From positions 62,001 to 126,000 of the forward strand of contig OZ037919.1 of the NCBI GenBank assembly GCA_964035575.1: a stretch of DNA of 64,000 nucleotides, written 5' to 3'. Of this stretch, positions 52,620-63,020 are shown piece after piece. This DNA comes from Rhynchopus sp. YZ270_cl-10 (taxonomy: Eukaryota; Euglenozoa; Diplonemea; Diplonemida; Diplonemidae). The position numbers were made by a program, and so were the translations under genes. A model generated the notes under the pieces. The model did no database searches. It was not told the DNA's origin and saw only the letters and a list, made by a program, of their open reading frames with translations. Numbering within the stretch: position 1 is the first letter of the stretch; the number at the start of each line of letters is the position of its first letter.

Positions 52620-53828
52620 TAGTATGATCTCATAGCTACCAATATCTTCAGTAGGACCATTTTGTAAGTTTGTCGGATTGTACATCAGGTATACCCCACT
52701 TGTTGTCTTTGTGTCAAGATCAATCACAGTGTTGGTAGGCAATCCTCTGTCATCCTGGTATGGTTGATATATTTTGTTTTCGATGAGTAACCTTGATGCA
52801 TGGTCTTTGTTATCCATAGTGCTCTCAAGTGTTGTTCGTAGTGTGCTATCTTTGTTGTCCATAGTATTCTCAAGTGTTGTTCGTAGTGTATTGTCTTTGT
52901 TATCCATAGTGCTCTCAAGTGTTGTTCGTAGTGTGCTATCTTTGTTATCCATAGTATTCTCAAGTGTTGCTCGTAGGGTATTGTCTTTACTGTCCATAGT
53001 TGATTCTAGTGTTGTCGTCAATGCATTGTCTTTACTGTCCATAGTATTCTCAAGTGTTGTTCGTAGTGTATTGTCTTTGTTATCCATAGTGCTCTCAAGT
53101 GTTGCTCGTAGTGTGCTATCTTTGTTATCCATAGTATTCTCAAGTGTTGCTCGTAGGGTATTGTCTTTACTGTCCATAGTTGATTCTAGTGTTGTCGTCA
53201 ATGCATTGTCTTTCGTGTCCATAGTAGATTCCAAACTAGTTGTCAGTATATTATCTTTGCTATCCATAAGGCTCTCAAGTGTTTGTTGACTCAAGTCTTC
53301 ACTCGATGTCCATGCGGTCCACGGTACTCCCACTCCTCTACGGATTCGAACATACTTCTTAAGTGAGAACACAGCAAGAAGCTTTTGGGTGACATAGTTT
53401 TCGAATACCTTTGTTGTGACAATGAGTTCATAGCTGTTCAAGTTTGTGGGAGCGTTTTGTAAGTTCGGCCAGTCGTATAGGTAGTGAACTCCTTGGGTTG
53501 TGTATGGTGCCACATTCAAGTCTCTTGTGATTGTGTCTTTGGTATCCATCAGAGTTTCGAGATCACTTCTTGCTGTACTTATCCCCACATCAATTCTCCC
53601 TTGTACATCACTCATGTAGGCTTGAACTTTCCATTCAAGTTTTCCCCCAATATCTTTTGACACAAGCAACTGATCATCACTCGAAGCTTCAGGTACCCTA
53701 TGTGTGACTATGTCGTCAATATGCTTCGTCACTATTTCACCATCCTCCTTTATAGCAATATGACCATCAGGAGCATTCTCTGGAAGGATTGCTGTTGATT
53801 TATCGGATTGAAGATAACCAAATACCAT
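52620..53828 (-). CDS. Fibre-like protein with 15-residue repeats and knob-like domain (probably Polinton)
   Basis: About 400 residues from ATG 53828 (MVFGYLQSDKSTAILPENAP). An N-terminal phage-fibre-like segment (DGHIAIKEDGEIVTKHIDDI) precedes a block with a pyocin-knob pattern: GVHYLYDWPNLQNAPTNLNS, then YVTQKLLAVF, then YVRIRRG and PWTAW. Eleven 15-residue repeats of LESTMDNKDNTLRTT type follow, a plausible long coiled-coil shaft. The start of a second knob-like unit (YNPTNLQNGPTEDIGSYEII) comes next, where the frame meets the transposon complex. It would act in cell attachment. Assignment to the Polinton rests on position and the shared palindrome at 53842. Confidence 0.6.
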
Positions 53829-53841
53829 CTTTTTTATTACT

Positions 53842-53864
53842 ATACACATCACTGTGATGTGTAT
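53842..53864. terminator. Palindrome beside the fibre-like gene (site 4)
   Basis: ATACACATCA (53842-53851) pairs perfectly with TGATGTGTAT (53855-53864), loop CTG. It lies 14 bp upstream of the fibre start on the minus strand, so it would mark the end of a neighbouring transcript. Confidence 0.55.
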
Positions 53865-53870
53865 TTTCAG

Positions 53871-54289
53871 CTGTCATATCACTTAGGGCATACGTTGAAT
53901 CATACAATGCAACGAGGCCGGGTACGCCTGAAAATACTCATATCTGGAAAATATATCTGAGGCGTGCCTGAGGCGTCACTGAGGCGTGCCTGAGGCGTAC
54001 TCGGGATTAGTTACGTTTAAGTACGCCTCAGGCACGCCTGAGTATATATCAACGCATACTGGGGTGGCGACAGGGGGGGTGTGGAAAAAAATATTCACAA
54101 AAAATATTTTCAAATTCTCTCGATCACAAAAATTCACAAAAATTCACAAAAAAATCACAAAAGTGTACCGTTTTGGGCTGCTGCAACTGTAATTGTGGTG
54201 GAATTGTGCTCAGTTGTGCTCAGTTGTTCTCAGTTCTGCGTAAGTGTGTGTAAGTTTCGCTTAAAATTGAACTTTTTCGGCGTGGCTGC
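53871..54289. other. Spacer with GAGGCGTGCCT repeats
   Basis: Repeats of GAGGCGTGCCTGAGGCGT (53960-54000), facing an inverted ACGCCTCAGGCACGCCTGAG at 54021. The rest is A-rich. Confidence 0.55.
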
Positions 54290-54492
54290 ATAACCGATTC
54301 CCTACCGTGTTTCTACCAGATGTCATGCCGTTTTGGGGGGCATTCATGTGTTGTTTGTTGTTGGAAATTTTTGTTTTGTTTTCATTGGTGAAATTTTTAA
54401 ACGCCGGCATTTGCATTTCCGGAATCCGTCCGGCCAGTGGTGGGGTCAATTTGCCGAAATGGACAAGTTCTCGTTTTTGGTCAATTTCCGCA
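54290..54492. repeat. ~210-bp flank unit of the GTATAC satellite (copy 2)
   Basis: Reverse-complement match to 11469-11690, from AACCGATTCCC to TTTTTGGTCAATTTCCGCAG. Confidence 0.8.
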
Positions 54493-54950
54493 GTATACAC
54501 AGTATACACAGTATACACAGTATACACAGTATACACAGTATACACAGTATACACAGTATACACAGTATACACAGTATACACAGTATACACAGTATACACA
54601 GTATACACAGTATACACAGTATACACAGTATACACAGTATACACAGTATACACAGTATACACAGTATACACAGTATACACAGTATACACAGTATACACAG
54701 TATACACAGTATACACAGTATACACAGTATACACAGTATACACAGTATACACAGTATACACAGTATACACAGTATACACAGTATACACAGTATACACAGT
54801 ATACACAGTATACACAGTATACACAGTATACACAGTATACACAGTATACACAGTATACACAGTATACACAGTATACACAGTATACACAGTATACACAGTA
54901 TACACAGTATACACAGTATACACAGTATACACAGTATACACAGTATACAC
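54493..54950. repeat. 9-bp satellite (AGTATACAC)n
   Basis: About 51 perfect copies, the same unit as 11328-11468 on the opposite strand. Open frames reading YTVYTV and HSIHSI are artefacts. Confidence 0.98.
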
Positions 54951-54957
54951 CATAGGT

Positions 54958-56037
54958 GGTAAGCTAATAAAGCCTAATAGGATATTAGCCTAAATTATTA
55001 GCCTATTTAAGCCTTATAGAATAGGCTAATAAAACTGGAATAGGCTAATATTTTATTAGCCTATTCTAGTCCTTTCCAGCTACCACTGGTGGTACAGTGG
55101 TAGCTGGCTTAACCCGTTAAACAAATCCGAAAAATCCAAAATTTAAGGCCAACTCCGTTACAGACACAACACAACTTATTTCCTTGCTTTCCGGCTTATT
55201 TATCGCACCGCAAAAGGTTTGTGTTTTTTTACTGATGAACGTGAGTGAGCGTGCGCTATATCTGTGTATGTGATCGCAAGGAGGACAAGGCCGATTGCTG
55301 CGCGGTGGCACACCATTTCAGGGGTCCCCTCCAAGACAGCTGCCCACTCCCCCGACGATGCATCGGACCAATGGCGGTGGGTTCCTTGTGGATCAGACGT
55401 CTTCCGAATGACCTGTTGTTGGTACGCCAGCTCAAGTCTCACCAGTTGGGGAATGTCCACGAGGTCGTCCCATTCGTAGGCCGAGTCGATGCGCCGCGCC
55501 TCGTCGCTGATGAGGAGGAGGGTACGTCGGAGTGTGCACAGTCGTACCCGACAGCAGAACGTCTGTCACAACACACTCCCAAATATGTGGTACAACAGCT
55601 GTGTAGACGCCAGACAGCACAGCATTCTAACGTAAACGGCTCGCGGGATTTGTCCACCCACTTTGGATCCATGCGGCATTGGGGTTCGGTACCTATCATA
55701 AATACCATGCCCAGAGCTCGGAAATGTTGCAGAGGCACTCCTCAGTACAGTTCCGCCCCCACAACTTTACACCACTACAGGAACTGTCGTAACGACGCAT
55801 GCACTGTTCTTGGGTTTGGCCTACCGCGAAGATGTCGATCCGGGAGGGAAAATTTGGTTTAGCTATCCCGTGAGTCGACTTCTCCCCAAGATGAGGAGTT
55901 GTGGGATGTAGAGGAGGGCCTTGTGCATCATGTGCTCTTGGTTTCGTGCCGGCCTCTCTACGTCTAAGATGGCATATAATAGGCTATTAGCCCAATATTA
56001 GCCTATTATAAGACTCTTATAATAGGCTAATATGGGT
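54958..56037. mobile_element. 1.1-kb element with AATAGGCTAATA palindromes at both ends
   Basis: Left end: GAATAGGCTAATA-TTT-TATTAGCCTATTC (about 55038-55066). Right end: TATAATAGGCTA with TAGCCTATTATA (about 55970-56005). Next to the left cluster a 13-bp stem CCAGCTACCACTG encloses GTGGTA (55076-55107). The interior has only degenerate frames, such as minus 55200-55460. Its exact ends and any target duplication are not resolved. Confidence 0.5.
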
Positions 56038-56058
56038 CGATGCGTAAACCCCCCCCCC

Positions 56059-56887
56059 CCCCCCCTAGGCATACTGTGCAGGCGAGCCGTTTTTAGGCGA
56101 GTTTTTCGTTTTCCTGATTTTCAGGAAAAACTCGCCAAAAACTCGCCCTACTCGCCCATTACTCGCCTATTACTCGCCAAAACTCGCCAAAAACTCGCCA
56201 AAAACTCGCCTAAACTCGCCCACATTTGGGTGCAAATCCTGGTGCACATACGCACCTTGGGGGTGAAAATGTGCACCAGGATGTGAAAATGGAGGGCGGG
56301 GGTGACTGATGACAACATGCCACTCGAAAACACACAAAAAAATTGAAATTGTGTCACTTGTACGTCTAAAGGCAACCATGTCACGGCAGTGGCTGACAGG
56401 CATGTATGTAAACATTTGCTCCAGGGGAAGATCCAGGCGTGCCATAGATCCCGGGGGACAAGACGTGCTACAATCCGGAGGATGACGAAGACATGAGCCG
56501 GGGCTACACTCGCTATACAATGTCCTCGCCATGCCGGTAAATGGCAACCCTGCAGGCCACCCCTTGGCGGTATTCCACCACGACTACATCGCACCCATCT
56601 GTGCAAACTTCATGGATCCGCAGAAGCTACAGCTGGACTGGTGGTACTGGTTGTGGAAGCCTACAAAGCAAACTGTAGAGGTCTTGTTCAAGTGGAACGA
56701 AAAAATTTTTCTCTTCAAAACTCAAATTTCCCTCATATTTTCGTGTGTACACTTTTCCCAAGGTAAAATCCCTACCCAAAAAAAAAACTCGCCAAAACTC
56801 GCCCCCCAAAAATGGGCGAGTTTTAGGCGAGTTTTTGGCGAGTAGGCGAGTTTTTTTTACTCGCCCGCACAGTATGCCTAGGGGGGG
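56059..56887. mobile_element. 0.83-kb TIR element, CCCCCTAGGCATACTGTGC ends
   Basis: CCCCCTAGGCATACTGTGCA followed by GGCGAG at the left is mirrored with one mismatch at the right. Both ends contain clusters of ACTCGCC/GGCGAGT motifs (56090-56225, 56790-56865). No transposase. The C-run at the left border hides any target duplication. Confidence 0.75.
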
Positions 56888-57959
56888 TCACAAGGGGAGG
56901 ACAATGCATTTTTTCAGGGTTTTTGAATTCTACGCGCAGCGCAGTGTCCGACCCCACAAGTCACTACCCAAGACCCCCCGGAAAACGTCCTGGAGGCCCG
57001 AAAATACCAAAAATAGTGACCGGAAGTGACCAGAAAATCAAAATTCCGAAAAAAAAAGGGGTCTTGGGACAGGGTCTGTACCTTGCTTATTCCTATTTTT
57101 TAGCACATAAACGAGATATGGCCATGGCAACAGCCCATGACTCATATTTTAGGAAGTAAAGGATACATCTTGACTAATGTCATCTAATTGCGTTTGAATA
57201 CAGCCAAAACAAGACAAGACGGTCACCTGGCATCTGTATTTTGTGGGTCGTAGTGACCAATGTATACACGCGCTTAGGTACCCACACCATTAATAGGCCA
57301 GGGAGTGATCAATTTAGGGAGGAAAATTAGTCAGGTGTAAATTATCGAGCAGATGTGCCGTCACTGCCTCACCCGGTCCCTCAGGGTACCTTCCTTTTAA
57401 AAGAATCACCTCGTATGACTTTCCAGATATTGCAATGCCCAATTCCTCCCCTTGGTTTTGCAGTTCAGTCTGCAATAGCCGTGTACTAGCCACGTATATG
57501 GATATCTAGTCATAGACTCGACTAAAGCACCGCCCCGCATCTGCCTCGTCTTCTTTATCTTCTTCAGACCCCACACTCAGATTACTGTGGGAGGAAAGAG
57601 ATATCCCTCCTGAAGACGGACAGGCACGCCACAAAATATAGCGGCAAGAGCGGGGCGTCCTCAAAGCTCACAGGGACAAGGAACGCCGTATTGGGAACTT
57701 AGGCACACTGCTCCAATGTGGCAAGGCCAGACTGCTTGACGACAAGTCGTACGCAATGACCCGCGAGGAGGACGCGTGGGAGGCCCAATGCCACACACGT
57801 CACTTTCCTCCCCTTTTCGCGTGTTTTCTTAAACCCAATCTCCCCAGGGCTTGCAGAATCGCCTCTGAGGACACCTTCAGCAGGCCTACTCCACAGTGGA
57901 TACGGCGCTTTGCCTTTACGGACACAACACGCCTCGCATTTGTCACCAGTGCAGGTGGG
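56888..57959. other. Unassigned DNA upstream of the second Polinton fragment
   Basis: No family recognised. A plus-strand frame runs from about 57650 into the Polinton-derived sequence (WEAQCHTRHFPPLFACFLKP) and may be a retroelement remnant. Confidence 0.35.
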
Positions 57960-58237
57960 GTACTTGGTGATCTGGGGAAAGGTATGGGTAGAGGAGGTAA
58001 GACTGGGAATGGTCTCAGGAGCGAAGCACCATCGAGGAGTGAAACCCCGAGTCTGTATCAAATGGACACCAATGGTGCAATGAATAGACTGATGCTGTTG
58101 ATAGGAGGAAAGAAGGCAGGGAATGCAAGTCAAGCTAACAAACAAGAAGCAGCCACTATCCTTGACTGGTTACTCAACAACAAGAAGATAAACATTGATG
58201 AACATAAACTTCTCACACAAGAAGTCAACTCCTAAAA

Positions 58238-58977
58238 ATGGAACAACTCTCACTCTTTGTATCCTCTGAAGGAGAAGCTCTCTCTACTGACTTCACTGTT
58301 GCCTACAACCCTCCCATATACCTTGACGAAGACGATAACTACGAGATAAGCCTCATCAAGAGCAGTCAATACTACTCCTGGACAAACATCAGCCAACAGC
58401 AAGGCAACAACTTCTTTGAGTGGAGTCGTGACAACGGTTCTTCATGGGAGACAATAGGGTTCGGTGACGGGAACTACAGCATCTCTGAGATCAACGACCA
58501 CATGCCATCGGAAATCACAATAGAGCCCATCCTAGCCCTGCAGAAGATAAAGATCACACTACCTACCAACTACCAAGTGAACTTCAGAACAGGCTCCTTC
58601 CATAGCATCTTAGGCTTTGCTGAGAACACCATCATAAGTGCAGTGATAACATTGCTCCACACGTTGCAGACATCACGAACGGAATCCAAGCAGTCGTTGT
58701 ACACTGTGATCTTGTGAACCCAAAGTACTCCTACCACAACTCAGGCACATCAGGCACCAAGTCGCAAATCTTGTATGTTGTCAGCCCACCATCCCTACCT
58801 CCCAGCAGTTTGTACAACGTGGTAGAACCTGGAAGCTCGTACTATGTCCCCACCAACAAGACCCAGATCAACAGCATAAGGTTCTGGCTCACAGACCAGA
58901 ATGGGAAGCGCATCAACAACCAAGGGGAGGATGTCAACTATCATGTTATACTTCGCAAAGTAAAATCTACAAACTAA
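58238..58977 (+). pseudogene. Penton-like sequence of the second Polinton (fossil)
   Basis: Carries the same blocks as 35606-35900 and 41597-42040 without the intervening transposon; the transposon site corresponds to about 58532. Confidence 0.8.
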
Positions 58978-58978
58978 A

Positions 58979-59182
58979 ATGTCATCCTGGTCAAACCTAG
59001 TTAAGGAAAGCAGAACCGGAGGTTCCAAGCTGAACAAGAGAACCTGGAGTGATTTGGTGGAGGGTAGTGGGGTAGATATGGAGGAGAAACAAGAGAGAAG
59101 CAAGAAGAAAGAGATAACAAGAAGGTGCTTGATGCACTGGCTGACATCTCTAAGAGGCATGGTGTTGTGCTTGGGAATGGGT
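58979..59182 (+). pseudogene. Small conserved frame of the second Polinton (fossil)
   Basis: Begins MSSWSNLVK and keeps KRTWSDLVEGSGVDMEEKQE, like 42047-42256. Confidence 0.55.
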
Positions 59183-59207
59183 TGGTTACAATATAAGTCT
59201 ACGTTCT

Positions 59208-59229
59208 ATACATACCTTATGGTATGTAT
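59208..59229. terminator. Palindrome between convergent genes (site 3)
   Basis: ATACATACC (59208-59216) pairs perfectly with GGTATGTAT (59221-59229), loop TTAT. It occupies the same position as the 42265 palindrome, but both arms differ from it at compensating bases. Confidence 0.65.
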
Positions 59230-59268
59230 TCGGTGCTGTTAACCCTCGAGGGAGCTGTGCTCCTGAGT

Positions 59269-59457
59269 CTAGTTAATCTCTATACCGTTCCCTGTGATCT
59301 TACCATAGGCTGTCTCCCCTAGGATCTTGATGAGGAAGGTAGGTATGCTTGCTATATGTTGCACTCTGTCTATTGCACTCTTGTTGTAGGAGTCTAGTGC
59401 ATGGTAGATGTTTGATCGGATGAGTTGTAGGTCTGCCTTGTGCTTCATTTCCAACAT
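59269..59457 (-). pseudogene. PLA2-like gene fragment of the second Polinton (fossil)
   Basis: Matches the C-terminal part of 42308-42982 (MKHKADLQLIRSNIYHALD, ILGETAYGKITGNG). Confidence 0.75.
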
Positions 59458-59459
59458 GT

Positions 59460-60932
59460 AAACGCGTCCAAAACAACGCTAAGAAAACATAGCGATGAAA
59501 ACGGTCAATAACAACGCGACGAAAACAGCGCGTTGAAACGCGACCAAAACAACGCTAAGAAAACAGCGCGTTGACACGCGACCAAAACAACGCGACGAAA
59601 ACAGCGCGTTGAAACGCGACCAAAACAACGCGAAGAAAACAGCGCGTTGAAACGCGACCAAAACAACGCTAAGAAAACAGCGCGTTGAAACGCGACCAAA
59701 ACAACGCTAAGAAAACAGCGCGTTGAAACGCGACCAAAACAACGCGACGAAAGCAGCGCGTTGAAACGCGACCAAAACAACGCGAAGAAAACAGCGCGTT
59801 GAAACGCGACCAAAACAACGCGACGAAAGCAGCGCGTTGAAACGCGACCAAAACAACGCGAAGAAAACAGCGCGTTGAAACGCGACCAAAACAACGCGAC
59901 GAAAGCAGCGCGTTGAAACGCGACCAAAACAACGCGACGAAAACAGCGTGTCGAAACGCGACCAAAACAACGCTAAGAAAACAGCGCGTTGAAACGCTAC
60001 GAAAACAACGCGACGAAAGCAGCGCGTTGAAACGCGACCAAAACAACGCGAAGAAAACAGCGCGTTGAAACGCGACCAAAACAACGCGACGAAAGCAGCG
60101 CGTTGAAACGCGACCAAAACAACGCTAAGAAAGCAGCGCGTTGAAACGCGACCAAAACAACGCGACGAAAACAGCGCGTTGAAACGCGACCAAAACAACG
60201 CGTTGAAACCCGTCCCAAACAACGAGACCAAAACAACGCTAAGAAAACAGCGCGTTGAAACGCGACCAAAACAACGCGTTGAAACCCGTCCCAAACAACG
60301 AGACCAAAACAACGCTAAGAAAACAGCGCGTTGAAACGCGACCAAAACAACGCTAAGAAAGCAGCGCGTTGAAACGCGACCAAAACAACGCGACGAAAAC
60401 AGCGCGTTGAAACGCGACCAAAACAACGCGTTGAAACCCGTCCCAAACAACGCGACCAAAACAACGCGAAGAAAACAGCGCGTTGAAACGCGACCAAAAC
60501 AACGCGTTGAAACCCGTCCCAAACAACGCGACCAAAACAACGCTAAGAAAACAGCGCGTTGAAACGCGACCAAAACAACGCTAAGAAAACAGCGCGTTGA
60601 AACGCGACCAAAACAACGCGAAGAAAACAGCGCGTTGAAACGCGACCAAAACAACGCTAAGAAAACAGCGCGTTGAAACGCGACCAAAACAACGCGACGA
60701 AAACAGCGCGTTGAAACGCGACCAAAACAACGCGACGAAAGCAGCGCGTTGAAACGCGACCAAAACAACGCGTTTAAACCCGTCCCAAACAACGCGACCA
60801 AAACAACGCTAAGAAAACAGCGCGTTGAAACGCGACCAAAACAACGCGACGAAAACAGCGCGTTGAAACGCGACCAAAACAACGCGACGAAAGCAGCGCG
60901 TTGAAACGCGACCAAAACAACGAGTTGAAACC
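59460..60932. repeat. 38-bp satellite
   Basis: About 38 units of AAAACAACGC(TAA/GAC/GAA)G, then AAAACAGCGCGTTGAAACGC and GACC. A shorter variant segment (GTTGAAACCCGTCCCAAACA) is interspersed several times in the right half. Minus-strand frames of up to 400 codons exist in several phases, which shows they are composition artefacts: 38 is not a multiple of 3. Confidence 0.95.
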
Positions 60933-60933
60933 C

Positions 60934-60964
<31 letters not shown>

Positions 60965-61290
60965 CTCTTTGGCCTTTAGTGGTCTTTTTATTGCGATAGG
61001 TTAGTACACAATGAACAAAAAGCAAGGTGGGCGCACCACTCAAACAAAATGAACAGAACACAAAAGGTGGGCACGGCCCAGGGTATCTCATTACACCTCC
61101 CCTGACGTTGGTCTCCTGCTTGCTTGAGAGGCCGGGGAATCACTTTGGAGTCAAACAACTCGTACGCGAGGATACCTCCCCTAAAACTGGAAAATACAAA
61201 TGGAGTGGTGCGCGCAGTAATGTAAGCGGTGTCGTGGCGTGCTTAGCCAAAGGTATACGCTTAAAAGTCACTCAAAAAAAAAAAAAAAAA
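60933..61290 (-). other. Polyadenylated retrocopy end
   Basis: On the minus strand an AATAAA signal (about 60985-60990) is followed some 20 bp later by a 31-nt poly-A that abuts the 38-bp satellite. A second A-run lies at 61273-61294 on the plus strand. Together they suggest insertion of a reverse-transcribed RNA 3' end. The source transcript is not recognised. Confidence 0.45.
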
Positions 61291-61294
61291 AAAA

Positions 61295-61902
61295 ATAAAA
61301 GGGAATATGCATTGTGTAAGTATAACTAGTGTGTATTTATATGGGGCGGTGTGGAAAGTGAAACGTAAGGCAGCAAATAGGGTACACACAGCTCGCCCCC
61401 ATCACACGCTTTCCCCCTTTCATATCCCAAGATAGCACCCAGGGCGCAATCGATTTTAACATCAACAAAATGCAGTGACTGGTGTGTTTGTGTGTCTTTA
61501 GGGGCGAGGGGGCGGGCAGAGTGAGAGGCAGGCATCTGTGGCAGTCGCAAACCCCCACCAGGAGCCCTGATCTCTTAGGTAGGTTTGTGTTGTGGCGGCG
61601 TACACGATTTGCCCTTGTTGGGGTGTTGGTGGCGTTCTTTTGGGGCATGTGGCTCGTGTTATTACCTATGAGACTCGGACACCCAGCAGAGGCGCAACTT
61701 CCACTTCAGGTACCCATCGCTCTCCCCACCCCTCCTCCCCTTGTCGTCGCATTTGCCTGTGCCGCAATCGGGTGTGCTTAGGGTACTACATCGGGCCACG
61801 GGCAGGGGCTGAGTCTGGGGGTTGTCGTGGCAGAAAAATAAACTAGTGAGTAGGGCACGAGTAGTACGTTCCCACATTGCGTAACGTATCTTACTTGCAT
61901 AT
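61295..61902. other. Unassigned DNA
   Basis: Overlapping open frames on both strands of 60-100 codons, none resembling a known family. Possibly retroelement 3' sequence. Confidence 0.3.
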
Positions 61903-63020
61903 GGGGATAAGGGGGGTTAAATGGTAGTACAGGTGGCTCGCATCGGGGGTGTCGCTACGCACCCGTCTACTTTACAGTGACTGCTGCCGAAAATAAAAAG
62001 GTGGGAGGTTACAGGGGCGCGGTACCCACTGGCGCCTCCCCGCAAGGTGTTGATAGCGACAGGTTGTTTCAGTTTGCAATTGCGTAAAAAAAATATTTTA
62101 TAAAAACATTTTTTTTTTAAAAATTAAAATTTGAGTTATTAAAGTTTTGTTTTGTTACAAATTGTAGAAGTGTGTGTCACTACCCGTGGGGGGGAAGTTT
62201 GGGGCTACTGCGGTTGACATAGTGTCCCATAAGAGTGTGCTGTTGTTTTCGCTAGTAGCGTACCTGGTGGAGCATGCAAGGTGGCCTAGTAGACTCCTAC
62301 GCAGCTTCACCGGCACGTGTGTATTGTGTAAAGGGGGAAGGGTGAGGTGGGGGTATTAAATAGGGGAGTTGGGGAATTTGGGATTTTGGTGGGCGGGAAG
62401 AACGTCCGTATGGTAAGACGCGCCGCACGCCTCTTTGGGCACATGTAGTGTTTGTGTGTGCATGTGCTTGCATGTTTAGTCATAAGGGGGGTTTTGATGG
62501 TTGTGTTGGTAGCTCGCATCGGGGGTGTCGCTACGCACCCTTTCACCTAACAGTAATTGCTGCCGTAAAAGAAAAATAAATGATAAATGAAAAAGAGGAG
62601 GTTACCAGAGCGCGGTAGACACTGGCGCCTCCCCTCGAGGTGTTTGGTTGCGACAGAAAAGGTTACATTTTGCATTTTAAAAGTTTCAAAAGAGGATAAG
62701 GTGTGAGCAGTTAAAGTAAAAGTGTGGGTCACTACCCTTTGAAGGGGAACAATGGGGTAACTGCAGCGCGGTAGTCGCTGGTGACCCTCAAGATTGTGTT
62801 GTTGTTTTGACAGGCAGCGTAATCGGTGGAAAATGCAAGGTGGCCGGGTAGACCCCTAAGCAGCTTCACCGGCACGTGCGTATTGTGTAAAGGGGGAAGG
62901 GTGTGTTGGCAGTATTAAATAGGGGGGAATTGGGGCACGGGAAGAGCATTCGTAGGGTAGATGTGTGGTACACCTCCGTCCGCACATGTATAGTTTGCTT
63001 TAATTGATTAATGTACAGTC
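61903..63020. repeat. ~570-bp tandem repeat, two units
   Basis: Unit 1 (61903-62479) and unit 2 (62480-about 63020) share GCTCGCATCGGGGGTGTCGC, ACTGGCGCCTCCCC, GCAGCTTCACCGGCACGTG and TGTGTAAAGGGGGAAGGGTG in the same order. Matching anchors are 559-576 bp apart. A weak third partial unit can be traced near 63100-63200. It lies downstream of the LINE 3' end and may be its 3' UTR. Confidence 0.8.

Larger units (their letters stand above)
34176..53870. mobile_element. Polinton/Maverick-type virus-like element (fossil, broken)
   Basis: A recognisable Polinton gene set lies between 34176 and about 49330, with a fibre-like gene at 52620-53828 probably belonging to it. Parts in order: packaging ATPase, accessory protein, penton-like protein, small conserved frame, PLA2-like protein, protease, hydrophobic virion protein, integrase, major capsid protein, protein-primed polymerase B, fibre. 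It is broken by two large insertions: a 5.7-kb TIR transposon and a nested pogo-like complex. Terminal repeats were not found. A partial second copy at 57960-59457 is very similar, so the family was active fairly recently. Confidence 0.88.
57960..59457. mobile_element. Second Polinton fragment (fossil, truncated)
   Basis: Colinear with 35380-42530 of the first element, minus the 5.7-kb transposon. It contains the C-terminal part of the accessory protein (to 58235), penton-like sequence (58238-58977), the small conserved frame (from 58979), a palindrome (59208-59229) and the end of the PLA2-like gene (59269-59457, minus). It is broken and lacks the rest of the gene set. High similarity suggests recent common origin. 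The 38-bp satellite begins exactly where the PLA2-like similarity stops. Confidence 0.88.

Noticed and set aside
59505-60915. Minus-strand frames of 60-400 codons reading VAFQRAVFLALFWSR-type repeats
   Set aside because: The 38-bp period forces the frame to cycle through all three phases; openness reflects unit composition, not coding.
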